NCBI RefSeq assembly: GCF_029637705.1
Contig: NZ_CP121252.1
Location: forward strand, 1,798,001 to 1,862,000
DNA length: 64,000 nucleotides
Direction: 5' to 3'
Source of the DNA: Citricoccus muralis
GTDB lineage: Bacteria; Actinomycetota; Actinomycetes; Actinomycetales; Micrococcaceae
Shown: positions 1 to 8,399 of the stretch, piece after piece
Layout: each line of letters begins with the position of its first letter
Position numbering within the stretch: the stretch's first letter is position 1
Notes under the pieces: generated by a model
Seen by the model: only the letters and a program-made list of their open reading frames with translations
Told to the model about the DNA's origin: nothing
Database searches by the model: none
Position numbers and translations under genes: made by a program

Positions 1-2
1 TC

Positions 3-56
3 ATGATCGCGCTCGCCGTCATGTTCGCCAGCATACCGACCCGCACCGGACAGTAG
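3..56 (+). CDS. 3' end of an upstream gene (partial)
   Basis: An open frame enters from the left edge and stops at TAG 54-56. Its last residues are MIALAVMFASIPTRTGQ, a hydrophobic stretch followed by a short polar tail. This would suit the C-terminal membrane helix of a membrane protein. Only 17 codons are visible, so the family cannot be named and chance is not excluded. The next gene starts 9 bases after the stop, so the two could be cotranscribed. Confidence 0.3.
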   Translation: MIALAVMFASIPTRTGQ

Positions 57-65
57 GCTGAGGAC

Positions 66-1181
66 ATGAGTGTTCCCGATGCTCCCCCGATTCGCTGGCG
101 CGACCGCATCTTCCCCCCGGCTCCCCCGGCCGACACCGCGGAGATCACCGGCGCCCCGGCACAGGAACCCGAACGCCTGGATGTCAATTATCCGGACCCG
201 GTGTCAGCCCGGACGTCACGGTACACGGTGTGGCGCTACCCGGCCCGTCTGGCTGCTGGAGAGACGGCTCGCCGCACGATGGTGTGGGTGCACGGTTTTC
301 GCGGGGATCACCACGGCCTGGCGCTGATCGCCGATGTGCTTTCGGCTTGCGACGACGACGTCGAAGTGCTGGTACCCGATCTCCCCGGCTTCGGGGACTC
401 TGCGGCGTTTCCCGACGCCGAGCATTCGGTGCACCACTACGTGGATGCCCTGGATTCCGGGCTGGGCGAACTGCTGGCGCCGCGGCGTCGTGACACCGCC
501 CGGCCTTGGTTGCTGGGGCATTCCTTCGGTTCGGTGGTGGCCTCGCATTGGGCAGCCCGCTCCCCGGAGAGTTGGGCCGGGTTGGCGCTGGTCAATCCGA
601 TTTCCGAACCAGCGCTGAGCCCGGGCAGCACGCTCACCGAACGCTGGGCCGCCCGGTTGGCGCAGGGGTATTACGAGGCTGCGGCGGCCCTGCCACAGCG
701 CCTGGGTCGCGGACTCCTGGCTCATCCGGGCGTGGTGTGGGCGACGGGGACGTTCATGTCGCGCACCGCCGATCGTCGAATTCTGGCGTACACCCACGAT
801 CAGCATCAGCGCTATTTCTCCAACTTCGCCTCCCGGGCAATGCTGGTGGAGGCGTACCGGTCGTCGGTGACGGGGACCGTGCTGGACGCGGCTTCGGAGT
901 TGCGGTTGCCGGTGTTGCTGATCGCCGGGGACCAGGATCCGTTGGGCACCCCGGAGTCTCAACAACTCTTAGCTGCCCGCATCGCGGAGGCCTCGATGTC
1001 GGTGCGGTTAGAGATGCTGCACGGTGTGGGACACCTGATTCACTATGAGCGCCCGGTGGAGGTGGTGCGGCTGCTGCGCTCGTGGATGCAGCAACAGACC
1101 GCGATTCCGAAAGTGGGCTCAAAGGATGTCGACGGGGTCGATCCGCAGTCGCACGGCGCCGTCGGTGCGACGGGCCGATGA
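66..1181 (+). CDS. alpha/beta hydrolase
   Basis: This is a 371-residue predicted cytoplasmic alpha/beta-fold hydrolase. The oxyanion region is VWVHGF near residue 75. The nucleophile elbow GHSFGS puts the catalytic Ser at about residue 153. A likely acid lies in GDQDPLG, and the catalytic His in GVGHLIHYE near the C-terminus, so the triad looks complete. There is no signal peptide, and the first 50 residues are Pro-rich and probably disordered. The ATG is preceded by a GAGG stretch that sits rather close to it. The last 63 bases overlap the convergent priA 3' end. The substrate is not predictable; lipase, esterase and peptidase families share these motifs. Confidence 0.85.
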   Translation: MSVPDAPPIRWRDRIFPPAPPADTAEITGAPAQEPERLDVNYPDPVSARTSRYTVWRYPARLAAGETARRTMVWVHGFRGDHHGLALIADVLSACDDDVEVLVPDLPGFGDSAAFPDAEHSVHHYVDALDSGLGELLAPRRRDTARPWLLGHSFGSVVASHWAARSPESWAGLALVNPISEPALSPGSTLTERWAARLAQGYYEAAAALPQRLGRGLLAHPGVVWATGTFMSRTADRRILAYTHDQHQRYFSNFASRAMLVEAYRSSVTGTVLDAASELRLPVLLIAGDQDPLGTPESQQLLAARIAEASMSVRLEMLHGVGHLIHYERPVEVVRLLRSWMQQQTAIPKVGSKDVDGVDPQSHGAVGATGR

Positions 1182-3218
1182 GGCCGCGCGTGCGGAGCGC
1201 AACACGGCGGTGACCTCGGCGGCCACCTTGTAGGGGAAGAACAGCAGCGCCCGGTAGTCACCGGTGCCGTGGGGTTCGTCCTCGCTGAGCGGGGTGGGAC
1301 CGATCCACGGGCTGTGGGCGGCATGGTACGGCAACTGAACGGCGTCGATGAAGCGTTGCAGTGCAGGGCGCGGGCCCAAAATTTCGGCGCTGCGCATGGC
1401 CGGCGGCAGCTGGAGGTGCACACGTTCGGCGAGTTCCCGGGAAGCGAAGCTCACCGGGTTCATACGGACCAGGGCACCGACGACGTCTTCGCGTGCGGCG
1501 GTGACCACCACGGTGCCGCCCTGAGAGGCGGGACGGACGAGGGTGGCGGCGCGCATCCAGTGACCGAGCACGGTTTCTGGGACCCGCAGTCCTTCACGTT
1601 GCAGTTGGGAATCGCCGTCAAGCAACAGGGCCGAGGCGTAGCCGCCGTCGGCCACCGGTTCGGCGCCCGTGGTGGCCACCACGAGGGCGGGTTCGGCGTC
1701 AACGGTGGTGAGCATATGGTCGGCCGAGGAGGACAACACCGGAACCTGCGGGAAGGCTCGTCCCAACTCTTCGGCGGTGCGGTCCACACCGCGGGCGCCA
1801 GCGCGGAGGCGCGGGGACCCACATTCGGTGCAACGGAACTGGCGATCGTGACGTCCGCACCACCGGCAGGATGCTTCGCCGCGGTGGGCAGCCACCTGGT
1901 TCGGATAGGTCAAGGGGCCGGCGCAGGTGCGACAGCGCGCCGGGTTGCGACAGGATTCGCAGAGCAGGCCAGGAATGAATCCGGAGCGCCCCACCTGGAC
2001 CAGCACTGGCCCGGCCGGAACATTTTTGCCCTCCAGCGCGGAGCGGGCCGCGCTCCAGGCCAGGTGCGGCAGTCGGGCGCGGGAGGCCAGCGGGTCGCGG
2101 GCGGCGTTGAAGGAGTCGGCGGTGGCAATGACGCGCGGGGACACGGCGTGGCGCACGGTCCGGGGCACCTCGATCTCATGCAGGTGCCCGGACTCGACGA
2201 GGCGCTGGGTCTCCACGGAGCGGGAGGTGTCCACCACCAGTGCGCGGCACGCCTGCGCCTCGGCTCGCATCAGGGCCACTTCGCGGGCGTGGTGGTAGGG
2301 GGCGCGCGGTTCGGAGTGCAGGGTGTCGGCGTCGTCCCACACCACCAGCAGTCCGAGGTCGTGGACGGGCGCCCAGACCGCGGCGCGGGTGCCGATCACG
2401 ATGCGACGTTGTCCGGTTTTGACACGCAGGAAGTCCCGGTAGCGGGGTGTGGGACCGTCGGAGGCCGAGAGTCGGGCGAAGCCGCCGCGTCCCAGTCGGG
2501 ATTCGAGCAGCCCGCTCAGCCGTTCCAGGGCGCGCACGTCGGGCACGATGATGATCACGCCGCGCTCGGCCGCCGCCGTCTGTTGGGCCACGTCAGCGAG
2601 CAACCCCATCGCGTCCCAGTCGCCGTGTGCACTGGGCAGGGCCAGAGCGCACCGAGAGACGGTGCCGGCGAGTTCCTGTGTCACGTCGACGAGCCGGTCG
2701 AGGTCGCTGAGTCCGTAGTCGGACACCGATCGCACCGGCGCTGGGGTTTCGGGGGCCCGTGCCGCGTCGTCGACAAATTCTTTTTCTACGCGGGCCACCC
2801 GCGGCGGGACGACGTTGCGCAGCACATCGGCCACGTTACCGGCGTAGCGCTGGGCGGTGCGCTCGGCCAAGGCCAGCACGTCGGGGTCAAGGACGGGCAG
2901 AGTCGAAACAACGGTTTTGAGCGGTACGAATTTCGTGCCGGTGGTGATGCGCTCGTGGCGTTCCACCAGCCATCCGGTCATCATTTGGTGCCCAAAGCGC
3001 ACTTTGACGCGCACGCCCGGCTGGGCCGCCACGTCGAGATCAGGGGGCACCAGATAATCGAAGCGCCGATCCAGGTGCGGCACGGCCGAGTCGATGATGA
3101 CCGCGGCCAGGGGCAGGGGTGGCCAGCCGTGGGCGGTTTCAGGCAGTGCGGCTACCCCCTGCGCCGAGGCGGGCAGGGAGAAGAGCGCGTCCGGGGCGTC
3201 AGACTCGGATGGGGGCAC
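1119..3218 (-). CDS. priA: primosomal protein N' (PriA), ATPase-degenerate actinobacterial form
   Basis: This is a 699-residue PriA homologue, the protein that recognises stalled or recombined replication forks and reloads the replisome. The N-terminal 3'-DNA-binding domain (RRFDYLVP, GVRVKVRFG) is present. So is the zinc-binding region, with cysteines in CESC, CRTC, CRWC and CTEC roughly at residues 420-475. The helicase core is altered: where Walker A should lie the sequence reads LALPSAHGDWD, without GKT, and motif II reads VWDDAD instead of a DEEH box. Actinobacterial PriA proteins are known to lack these ATPase motifs, so a structural or loading role without helicase activity is inferred. 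The GTG start lies 3 bases after the metK stop, so the two are probably translationally coupled. Confidence 0.9.
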   Translation of the reverse strand: MPPSESDAPDALFSLPASAQGVAALPETAHGWPPLPLAAVIIDSAVPHLDRRFDYLVPPDLDVAAQPGVRVKVRFGHQMMTGWLVERHERITTGTKFVPLKTVVSTLPVLDPDVLALAERTAQRYAGNVADVLRNVVPPRVARVEKEFVDDAARAPETPAPVRSVSDYGLSDLDRLVDVTQELAGTVSRCALALPSAHGDWDAMGLLADVAQQTAAAERGVIIIVPDVRALERLSGLLESRLGRGGFARLSASDGPTPRYRDFLRVKTGQRRIVIGTRAAVWAPVHDLGLLVVWDDADTLHSEPRAPYHHAREVALMRAEAQACRALVVDTSRSVETQRLVESGHLHEIEVPRTVRHAVSPRVIATADSFNAARDPLASRARLPHLAWSAARSALEGKNVPAGPVLVQVGRSGFIPGLLCESCRNPARCRTCAGPLTYPNQVAAHRGEASCRWCGRHDRQFRCTECGSPRLRAGARGVDRTAEELGRAFPQVPVLSSSADHMLTTVDAEPALVVATTGAEPVADGGYASALLLDGDSQLQREGLRVPETVLGHWMRAATLVRPASQGGTVVVTAAREDVVGALVRMNPVSFASRELAERVHLQLPPAMRSAEILGPRPALQRFIDAVQLPYHAAHSPWIGPTPLSEDEPHGTGDYRALLFFPYKVAAEVTAVLRSARAASSARRTDGAVRLRIDPVDIL

Positions 3219-3221
3219 CCG

Positions 3222-4487
3222 TCACCAGCCGACGGCGGCCCGCAACGCCTCGACCTTGTCGAGCCGCTCCCAGGTGAAATCCGCGTCTTCGCGACCGAAG
3301 TGTCCGCTGCTGGCGGTCTTCTGATAGATCGGGCGCTTCAGATCCAGAGAGTCAATGATCGCCTTGGGGCGCAGATCAAAAGTGGCGTTCACGGCGTCAA
3401 TGATGGCCTCGCGTGAGACCTTCTCGGTACCGAAGGTGTCGACGTACAGGCCAACGGGGCGGGCCTTGCCGATGGCGTAAGCGACCTGGAATTCTGCGCG
3501 GTCAGCCAGACCGGCGGCCACAACGTTCTTGGCGACCCAGCGCATTGCGTAGGCGGCCGAACGGTCGACCTTGGACGGGTCCTTGCCGGAGAACGCGCCG
3601 CCGCCGTGGCGGGCCATGCCACCGTAGGTGTCCACGATGATCTTCCGGCCGGTCAGTCCGGCGTCGCCCACCGGGCCACCAATCACGAAGGTGCCGCCGG
3701 GGTTGATGATGTATTCCACCTGAGAGTAGTCCAGCCCGGATTCGGCCAGCACAGGGTTCACCACGTGCTCGATGACGTCGGCTTCGAGCTGTGTCAGGGA
3801 GACTTCCGCACGGTGCTGAGTAGAGACGACGACGGCCTCGATGGTGACCGGCTTACCTTCCTCGGCGTAACCGACGGTGACCTGGGTCTTGCCGTCGGGC
3901 AGCAGGTACGGCACGGGCGAATCTGCCTGCTGGCGCACCTGGGTGAGACGCTCGGAGAGCCGGTGTGCCAGGTAGATCGGAGTCGGCATGTAGACCGCGG
4001 TCTCGTTGGAGGCGTAGCCGAACATGATGCCCTGGTCTCCGGCACCCTGGTCGTCAATGGCGTCCACGGAGCCGCCGCGGTTCTCCACCGAGCCGCCGAA
4101 GACACCGGCAAAAATATTGGCCGACTGCTGGCCGATGGAGATATTCACGCCGCAATGTTCGCCGTCGAAGCCCTGAGTCGAGGAGTCATAGCCGATGGCC
4201 AGGATCGTGTCGCGTACGATCTTGGGAATCTCCACGTAGGCCGCGGTGTTGATTTCGCCGGCGACCTGGACCAGACCGGTGGTGGTCAGAGTCTCGACGG
4301 CCACCTTAGCGTCGGGGTCCTTGGCCAGAATGGCGTCCAGAATCGCGTCCGAGATCTGGTCACAGATTTTGTCCGGGTGGCCACTGGTGACCGATTCGGA
4401 GGTGAAGAGACGCAGTTCGCCGGAGCCGACCCCCGTGTACGGAGCGTAGGCGGAGGGCTGGGTGGTGGAATCCTGGATATCAGTCAC
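3222..4487 (-). CDS. metK: S-adenosylmethionine synthetase
   Basis: MetK makes S-adenosylmethionine from methionine and ATP in the cytosol. Family signatures are present: [17 protein letters not shown] near the N-terminus, [12 protein letters not shown] in the middle and [19 protein letters not shown] in the second half. I chose the GTG at 4487 (421 residues), which has AGGA 8 bases upstream and begins close to the conserved N-terminus. An in-frame start at 4535 would add 16 Arg-rich residues that do not look like the family. The gene lies 54 bases after coaBC and 3 bases before priA, in the usual actinobacterial order. Confidence 0.97.
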   Translation of the reverse strand: MTDIQDSTTQPSAYAPYTGVGSGELRLFTSESVTSGHPDKICDQISDAILDAILAKDPDAKVAVETLTTTGLVQVAGEINTAAYVEIPKIVRDTILAIGYDSSTQGFDGEHCGVNISIGQQSANIFAGVFGGSVENRGGSVDAIDDQGAGDQGIMFGYASNETAVYMPTPIYLAHRLSERLTQVRQQADSPVPYLLPDGKTQVTVGYAEEGKPVTIEAVVVSTQHRAEVSLTQLEADVIEHVVNPVLAESGLDYSQVEYIINPGGTFVIGGPVGDAGLTGRKIIVDTYGGMARHGGGAFSGKDPSKVDRSAAYAMRWVAKNVVAAGLADRAEFQVAYAIGKARPVGLYVDTFGTEKVSREAIIDAVNATFDLRPKAIIDSLDLKRPIYQKTASSGHFGREDADFTWERLDKVEALRAAVGW

Positions 4488-4541
4488 GACAGCAATCCTA
4501 ACGAATCGGAAACCCGGTCTCGCGCGGGTCTTCACAAACGG

Positions 4542-5783
4542 TCAAACGGTGTCGGGGTCCAGTTCCTGGCCGATCAGCTCGACAATCCGAACCGACACGT
4601 CCGTTTTGGAACCGTGTGCGGTCACCGGAGCCGCTCCGTCACGGTACAGCACGGTGATCTCAGTATCGTCCTGGCCAAAGACCTGGTCGCGGCCGACCTG
4701 GTTCACCACGAGCATCTCGCAGCCCTTACGCTCCAGTTTCGCCTGGGCGTAGTCCAGTACACTGCCGCTCTCGTCTCCGGTTTCGGCGGCGAAGCCGACG
4801 ATCAGTCCGGGCAAATTTTCGCCGTTGTCACGTTGCTGCACGGCCGTGGCCAACACATCCTCGGTGCGTTCGAGCACGATGGTGGGACTGGATCCGTCGT
4901 CGGATTTCTTCATCTTCGACGTCGCGAGCTGGGCCGGCCGGAAATCTGCAACAGCCGCGGCCATGACCAGTACATCGGCGCCGGTGGATTCTTCTAACAC
5001 CGCGTCGAGCAACTCGCGGGTGGATTCTACCCGGCGGGTGGCGATGCCCTCTGGGGCCGAGACGTCCATGGCGGCCGCGATCAGGGTGACGTCGGCGCCG
5101 GCTTGACGGGCGGCGCGAGCCAGTTCAGTGCCCTGTTTGCCGGAGGAACGATTGCCCAAGTACCGGACGGGGTCGAGTGCTTCCCGGGTACCTCCAGCGG
5201 TGACCACCACACGGCGTCCGGCGAGAAACGACGTCGACGGGGTTGGTGCCGTGCCGTGTGAGGCATGTGATTGTTGCGCGAACTCCCAGATGGCTTCGGG
5301 TTCGGGCAAGCGCCCCGGGCCGGTGTCAGTACCGGTGAGTCGGCCGCTATCTGGATCCAACACGTGCATCCCACGGGAGCGCAGGGTCGCGACATTCGCC
5401 TGGGTGGCGGGATTCAGCCACATCTCGGTATGCATGGCCGGAGCGATCACGATCGGCGTGGTGGCCGTCAGCAATACATTGCCCAGTAGGTCAGGAGCCA
5501 GCCCGGCTGCGGTGCGGGCCAGAAAGTCTGCGGTCGCCGGGGCGATCACCACCAGATCTGCCTGTCGCCCGAGAGCAACGTGATTGACCTTCTCGACCGC
5601 TTCAAAAGTGTCCACATGGACACGACGGCCGGACAGCGCCTCCCAGGTAGGTGCGCCAACGAAGCGCAGGGCGTTTTCGGTGGGTACCACCTGGACCTCA
5701 TGACCGGATTCGGTCATCTGCCTCAACAACAGGGCGGCTTTATAAGCGGCAATCCCGCCGGTGACACCGAGAACGATGCGCAT
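4542..5783 (-). CDS. coaBC: bifunctional phosphopantothenoylcysteine decarboxylase / phosphopantothenate-cysteine ligase
   Basis: This 413-residue fusion catalyses two steps of coenzyme A synthesis. The N-terminal flavoprotein (CoaC) half starts GVTGGIAAYKA, has the catalytic His near residue 68 in VNHVALG, and carries APAMHTEMW for substrate binding. The C-terminal CoaB ligase half, from about residue 185, shows VVTAGGTREALDPVRYLGN and later MAAAVADFRP and GFAAETGD. Both halves are full length. It sits 14 bases after rpoZ in the mihF-gmk-rpoZ-coaBC-metK series. Confidence 0.97.
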   Translation of the reverse strand: MRIVLGVTGGIAAYKAALLLRQMTESGHEVQVVPTENALRFVGAPTWEALSGRRVHVDTFEAVEKVNHVALGRQADLVVIAPATADFLARTAAGLAPDLLGNVLLTATTPIVIAPAMHTEMWLNPATQANVATLRSRGMHVLDPDSGRLTGTDTGPGRLPEPEAIWEFAQQSHASHGTAPTPSTSFLAGRRVVVTAGGTREALDPVRYLGNRSSGKQGTELARAARQAGADVTLIAAAMDVSAPEGIATRRVESTRELLDAVLEESTGADVLVMAAAVADFRPAQLATSKMKKSDDGSSPTIVLERTEDVLATAVQQRDNGENLPGLIVGFAAETGDESGSVLDYAQAKLERKGCEMLVVNQVGRDQVFGQDDTEITVLYRDGAAPVTAHGSKTDVSVRIVELIGQELDPDTV

Positions 5784-5797
5784 GGAGTGATCCGAGA

Positions 5798-6178
5798 TCA
5801 GTTCTCTTCGGAAGTCTCAGGTGCGGCGGGCTCTTCGACGCCGGGCACCTGGAACGGGTCAACGTTGGCAGGAACGTCGAAGCCGTCGAATTCCTCGGCC
5901 TGGCGGGCAGCTTCGCGCGCTTCAACCTCAGAGACGGGCTTCATCTCCAGCAGGTCTGCATCGATTTCGCGCATCGAGATCGACAGCGGCTTCTCGTTGA
6001 GCTTGGTGTCGACCAACGGGCCGACGTACTCGAACAGACCCTCGTGCAGCTGGGAGTAGTAGGCGTTGATCTGGCGTGCTCGCTTCGCGGCGAAGAGCAC
6101 CAGCGCGTACTTCGACTCGACCTTCTCCAACAGCGAATCGATGGGAGGGTTGACGATGCCTTCGTACTGTTCAGTCAC
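5798..6178 (-). CDS. rpoZ: RNA polymerase omega subunit
   Basis: A 126-residue omega subunit that helps fold and hold the beta' subunit of RNA polymerase. The core [19 protein letters not shown] and the following [18 protein letters not shown] match actinobacterial omega. The C-terminal 35 residues are an acidic, Pro/Ala-rich tail of low complexity, as often seen in this phylum. The start is GTG at 6178 with GGAG about 8 bases upstream. It lies between gmk and coaBC, a widely conserved order. Confidence 0.96.
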   Translation of the reverse strand: MTEQYEGIVNPPIDSLLEKVESKYALVLFAAKRARQINAYYSQLHEGLFEYVGPLVDTKLNEKPLSISMREIDADLLEMKPVSEVEAREAARQAEEFDGFDVPANVDPFQVPGVEEPAAPETSEEN

Positions 6179-6227
6179 AGAGTCTCCAAATATCTACGTC
6201 TGGGCGGGGCCGCATCAGGCGGCCGAT

Positions 6228-6875
6228 TTATTCTACGCTATCCGGGTCTAGCCCCATGATCCGCACGAGCTCGCGTGCGGCCTGTTTCACAGTGTCGTTG
6301 ACGACCACTGCATCAAATTCTGGTTCGGCAGCGAGCTCTAGTCTAGCGGTTTCTAGCCGACGGCGCTGTTCCTCGACCGATTCCGTGCCGCGCCCGATGA
6401 GCCGATCCACCAATTCATCCCAGCTGGGTGGGGCCAAAAAGACGAACCGAGCGTCCGGCATGGCTTCCCGCACCTGACGTGCTCCTTGCAGATCAATCTC
6501 CAGGAGCACCTTCCGACCCTGTTCAACAGCAGCGGCCACGGTGTCACGACGGGTACCGTAGCGATTCTCCCCGTGCACCACAGCCCATTCCAGCATCTGG
6601 TCGCGGGCGACGAGCTCGTCGAATTCGTCCGGACTGGTGAAGAAGTAGTGCTCGCCTTCGACTTCGCCGGGCCGGGGATGGCGAGTGGTCGCAGAGACGG
6701 AGAGCCATACCTGCGGGAAATTTTCGCGAATGAACCGAGAAACGGTCCCCTTGCCGACGGCGGTCGGACCGGCCAGCACCGTCACCGAAGGATCCGCCCC
6801 ATGCTCAACGCGCGGGCTGAACGGACGTCTCGATGGAATGTGAGGACTCGGCTCGAAGCTCGGATCAGCGGGCAC
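6228..6875 (-). CDS. gmk: guanylate kinase
   Basis: Gmk phosphorylates GMP to GDP with ATP. The P-loop is GPTAVGKGT near residues 36-44. The GMP-binding segment follows as [19 protein letters not shown], and the lid region includes [12 protein letters not shown]. The length (215) includes about 30 extra N-terminal residues that look disordered. The GTG start at 6875 is supported by AGGAG 5 bases upstream. The gene follows mihF and precedes rpoZ. Confidence 0.96.
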   Translation of the reverse strand: MPADPSFEPSPHIPSRRPFSPRVEHGADPSVTVLAGPTAVGKGTVSRFIRENFPQVWLSVSATTRHPRPGEVEGEHYFFTSPDEFDELVARDQMLEWAVVHGENRYGTRRDTVAAAVEQGRKVLLEIDLQGARQVREAMPDARFVFLAPPSWDELVDRLIGRGTESVEEQRRRLETARLELAAEPEFDAVVVNDTVKQAARELVRIMGLDPDSVE

Positions 6876-6985
6876 ATCGGCTCCTGGTCGGTGAGATGGC
6901 TGTCAGCGGGATGGGGATGCGCTCGTGGAGCGCGTGGATTCCAACGCTACACCGAATCCGCCGATCATCTCCGCAGTCGCGTTGA

Positions 6986-7297
6986 CTAGCCGAGGAGCTT
7001 CAGCAGAGACGCACGCTGGCGGTGCCCGAGTCCACGCAAACGACGATTGAGAGAGATCTCACACTCCTGCATGATCTTTTCGGCGCGCACCTCGCCGATA
7101 CCGCGCAAAGCGATCAGCAGATCAAAGGTGCGCATGCGCCCGATGGATTCGTCCTGATCTGCACGTTCCAGCACGTGCTCGAGCGTGACGTCACCCGCCG
7201 CCAGAGCTCGCTTAAGCTCCGCTCGTTCCGTGCGCGCAGTGATTGCTTTGCGCTGCGCTTCATTCCGTTCCTCATCGGTCAACGCCTTGAGTGCCAC
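6986..7297 (-). CDS. mihF: actinobacterial integration host factor (mIHF type)
   Basis: A 103-residue nucleoid-associated protein of the mycobacterial IHF family, which is unrelated to enterobacterial IHF. It carries the helix-two-turn-helix signature: LLIALRGIGEVRAEKIMQE followed by RRLRGLGHRQRASLL. These proteins bind and bend DNA and support nucleoid organisation. The GTG at 7297 is the right start: it has AGGAGG 6 bases upstream and gives VALKALTDEER, which matches the family N-terminus. A longer frame starting at 7327 would cover that ribosome binding site. It lies between pyrF and gmk, as in mycobacteria. Confidence 0.93.
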   Translation of the reverse strand: MALKALTDEERNEAQRKAITARTERAELKRALAAGDVTLEHVLERADQDESIGRMRTFDLLIALRGIGEVRAEKIMQECEISLNRRLRGLGHRQRASLLKLLG

Positions 7298-7481
7298 CGC
7301 GTGCCTCCTCTTGTCCGGGATCAGCACTTCAACTCTAATTTAGTCGAAAGATTAACTTAACCCCTAGAACATTGCACTTCCGTTATACCGCAGGTAACGC
7401 ACATGTGACGATTCTATCCAGCTAAAACTCGGCTTGGGGTGTTCTTGTGACGAGCATCAGAACCGGTGACGAAGCGGTGTT

Positions 7482-8399
7482 TTACCCGGTGATGTCCTCG
7501 GTGGTGAGACGGATGCGCGTGCGCAGCGCCTCAACCTCGGGACCTGCCGTGAGGATCCCCCGCGACGAGTTCACCAACACCTGTGGCCACGCCGTGTCGA
7601 AACCCAGCCGCATCCTTTCCGTGGTGGCCCCCTGTGCACCGTATCCGGGTGCAAGTAGCGCGGCACCGGAAGCGGCCAGATCGATACTCAGTCGTCGCGC
7701 CGTATCCGGGATGGTGGCGCCCACCACCAGACCAACCGTACCGAGAACAGCTCCTTTGCCGGCCGATGCCGCAGCGTCAGCCGCGTCCGTAGTGTCGAGA
7801 TCGATCCGGTTGTCGGCGGCGGCACGTCGCACGATGTCGGCGGCGACCGAGACCTGGCCCTCCCCCAGCGCGTGCTGGACGCTTGCGCCCTCTGGGTTCG
7901 AGGTCAGGGCGAGGATGAACACACCGCGCCCGGTGTTTCTCGCCAGATCAATAGCCGGACGCAGTGACTCGTATCCGAGGAACGGGCTCAGAGTGAGCGC
8001 ATCTGCGGCCAAGGGGGAACCGTCTTCCAGCCAGGCACTGGCGTAGCCCTGCATGGTCGAACCGATATCCCCGCGTTTGGCGTCGGCAATCGTGAGAATA
8101 CCGGCATCATGGGCGTCCTGGAGCGTGCGCTCCAGGACAGCAAATCCCGCGGCCCCGTGGCGTTCGTACAGCGCCACTTGAGGTTTCAGCGCGGCCGCAA
8201 GGCTCGTGCCATCACGATCCGTCGAAGCTTCGACAACGGTGCGGGAAAAACGCTCGATTCCCGCCGCGGTGTCGTCCAATCCCCAGTCAGCGAGCAGGCC
8301 CGGGTGCGGGTCGATTCCTACACACAGTGGGCCGGCTCGCCGCATCGCTGCCGCGAGACGAGGTCCGAACGACTGGCGTTCTGCTGCCGACGACGTCAT
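7482..8399 (-). CDS. pyrF: orotidine 5'-phosphate decarboxylase (type 2)
   Basis: PyrF carries out the last step of UMP synthesis, decarboxylation of OMP. The catalytic segment [16 protein letters not shown] holds the conserved Asp-Lys-Asp residues. The length of 305 and [12 protein letters not shown] near the N-terminus mark the larger type 2 (mycobacterial and myxobacterial) form. The phosphate-binding end appears as LAPGYGAQG and VNSSRGI. Its ATG overlaps the carB stop (ATGA), so it is the last gene of the pyr operon. About 180 bases without a gene follow before mihF. Confidence 0.96.
   Translation of the reverse strand: MTSSAAERQSFGPRLAAAMRRAGPLCVGIDPHPGLLADWGLDDTAAGIERFSRTVVEASTDRDGTSLAAALKPQVALYERHGAAGFAVLERTLQDAHDAGILTIADAKRGDIGSTMQGYASAWLEDGSPLAADALTLSPFLGYESLRPAIDLARNTGRGVFILALTSNPEGASVQHALGEGQVSVAADIVRRAAADNRIDLDTTDAADAAASAGKGAVLGTVGLVVGATIPDTARRLSIDLAASGAALLAPGYGAQGATTERMRLGFDTAWPQVLVNSSRGILTAGPEVEALRTRIRLTTEDITG

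Noticed and set aside
1269-3416. 715-codon plus-strand open frame
   Set aside because: It is antisense to priA and the metK end, has His/Gly/Val-rich composition typical of a GC-rich shadow frame, and shows no domain.
3606-4997. 463-codon plus-strand open frame over metK and coaBC
   Set aside because: It is antisense to two certain genes and has no recognisable motif.
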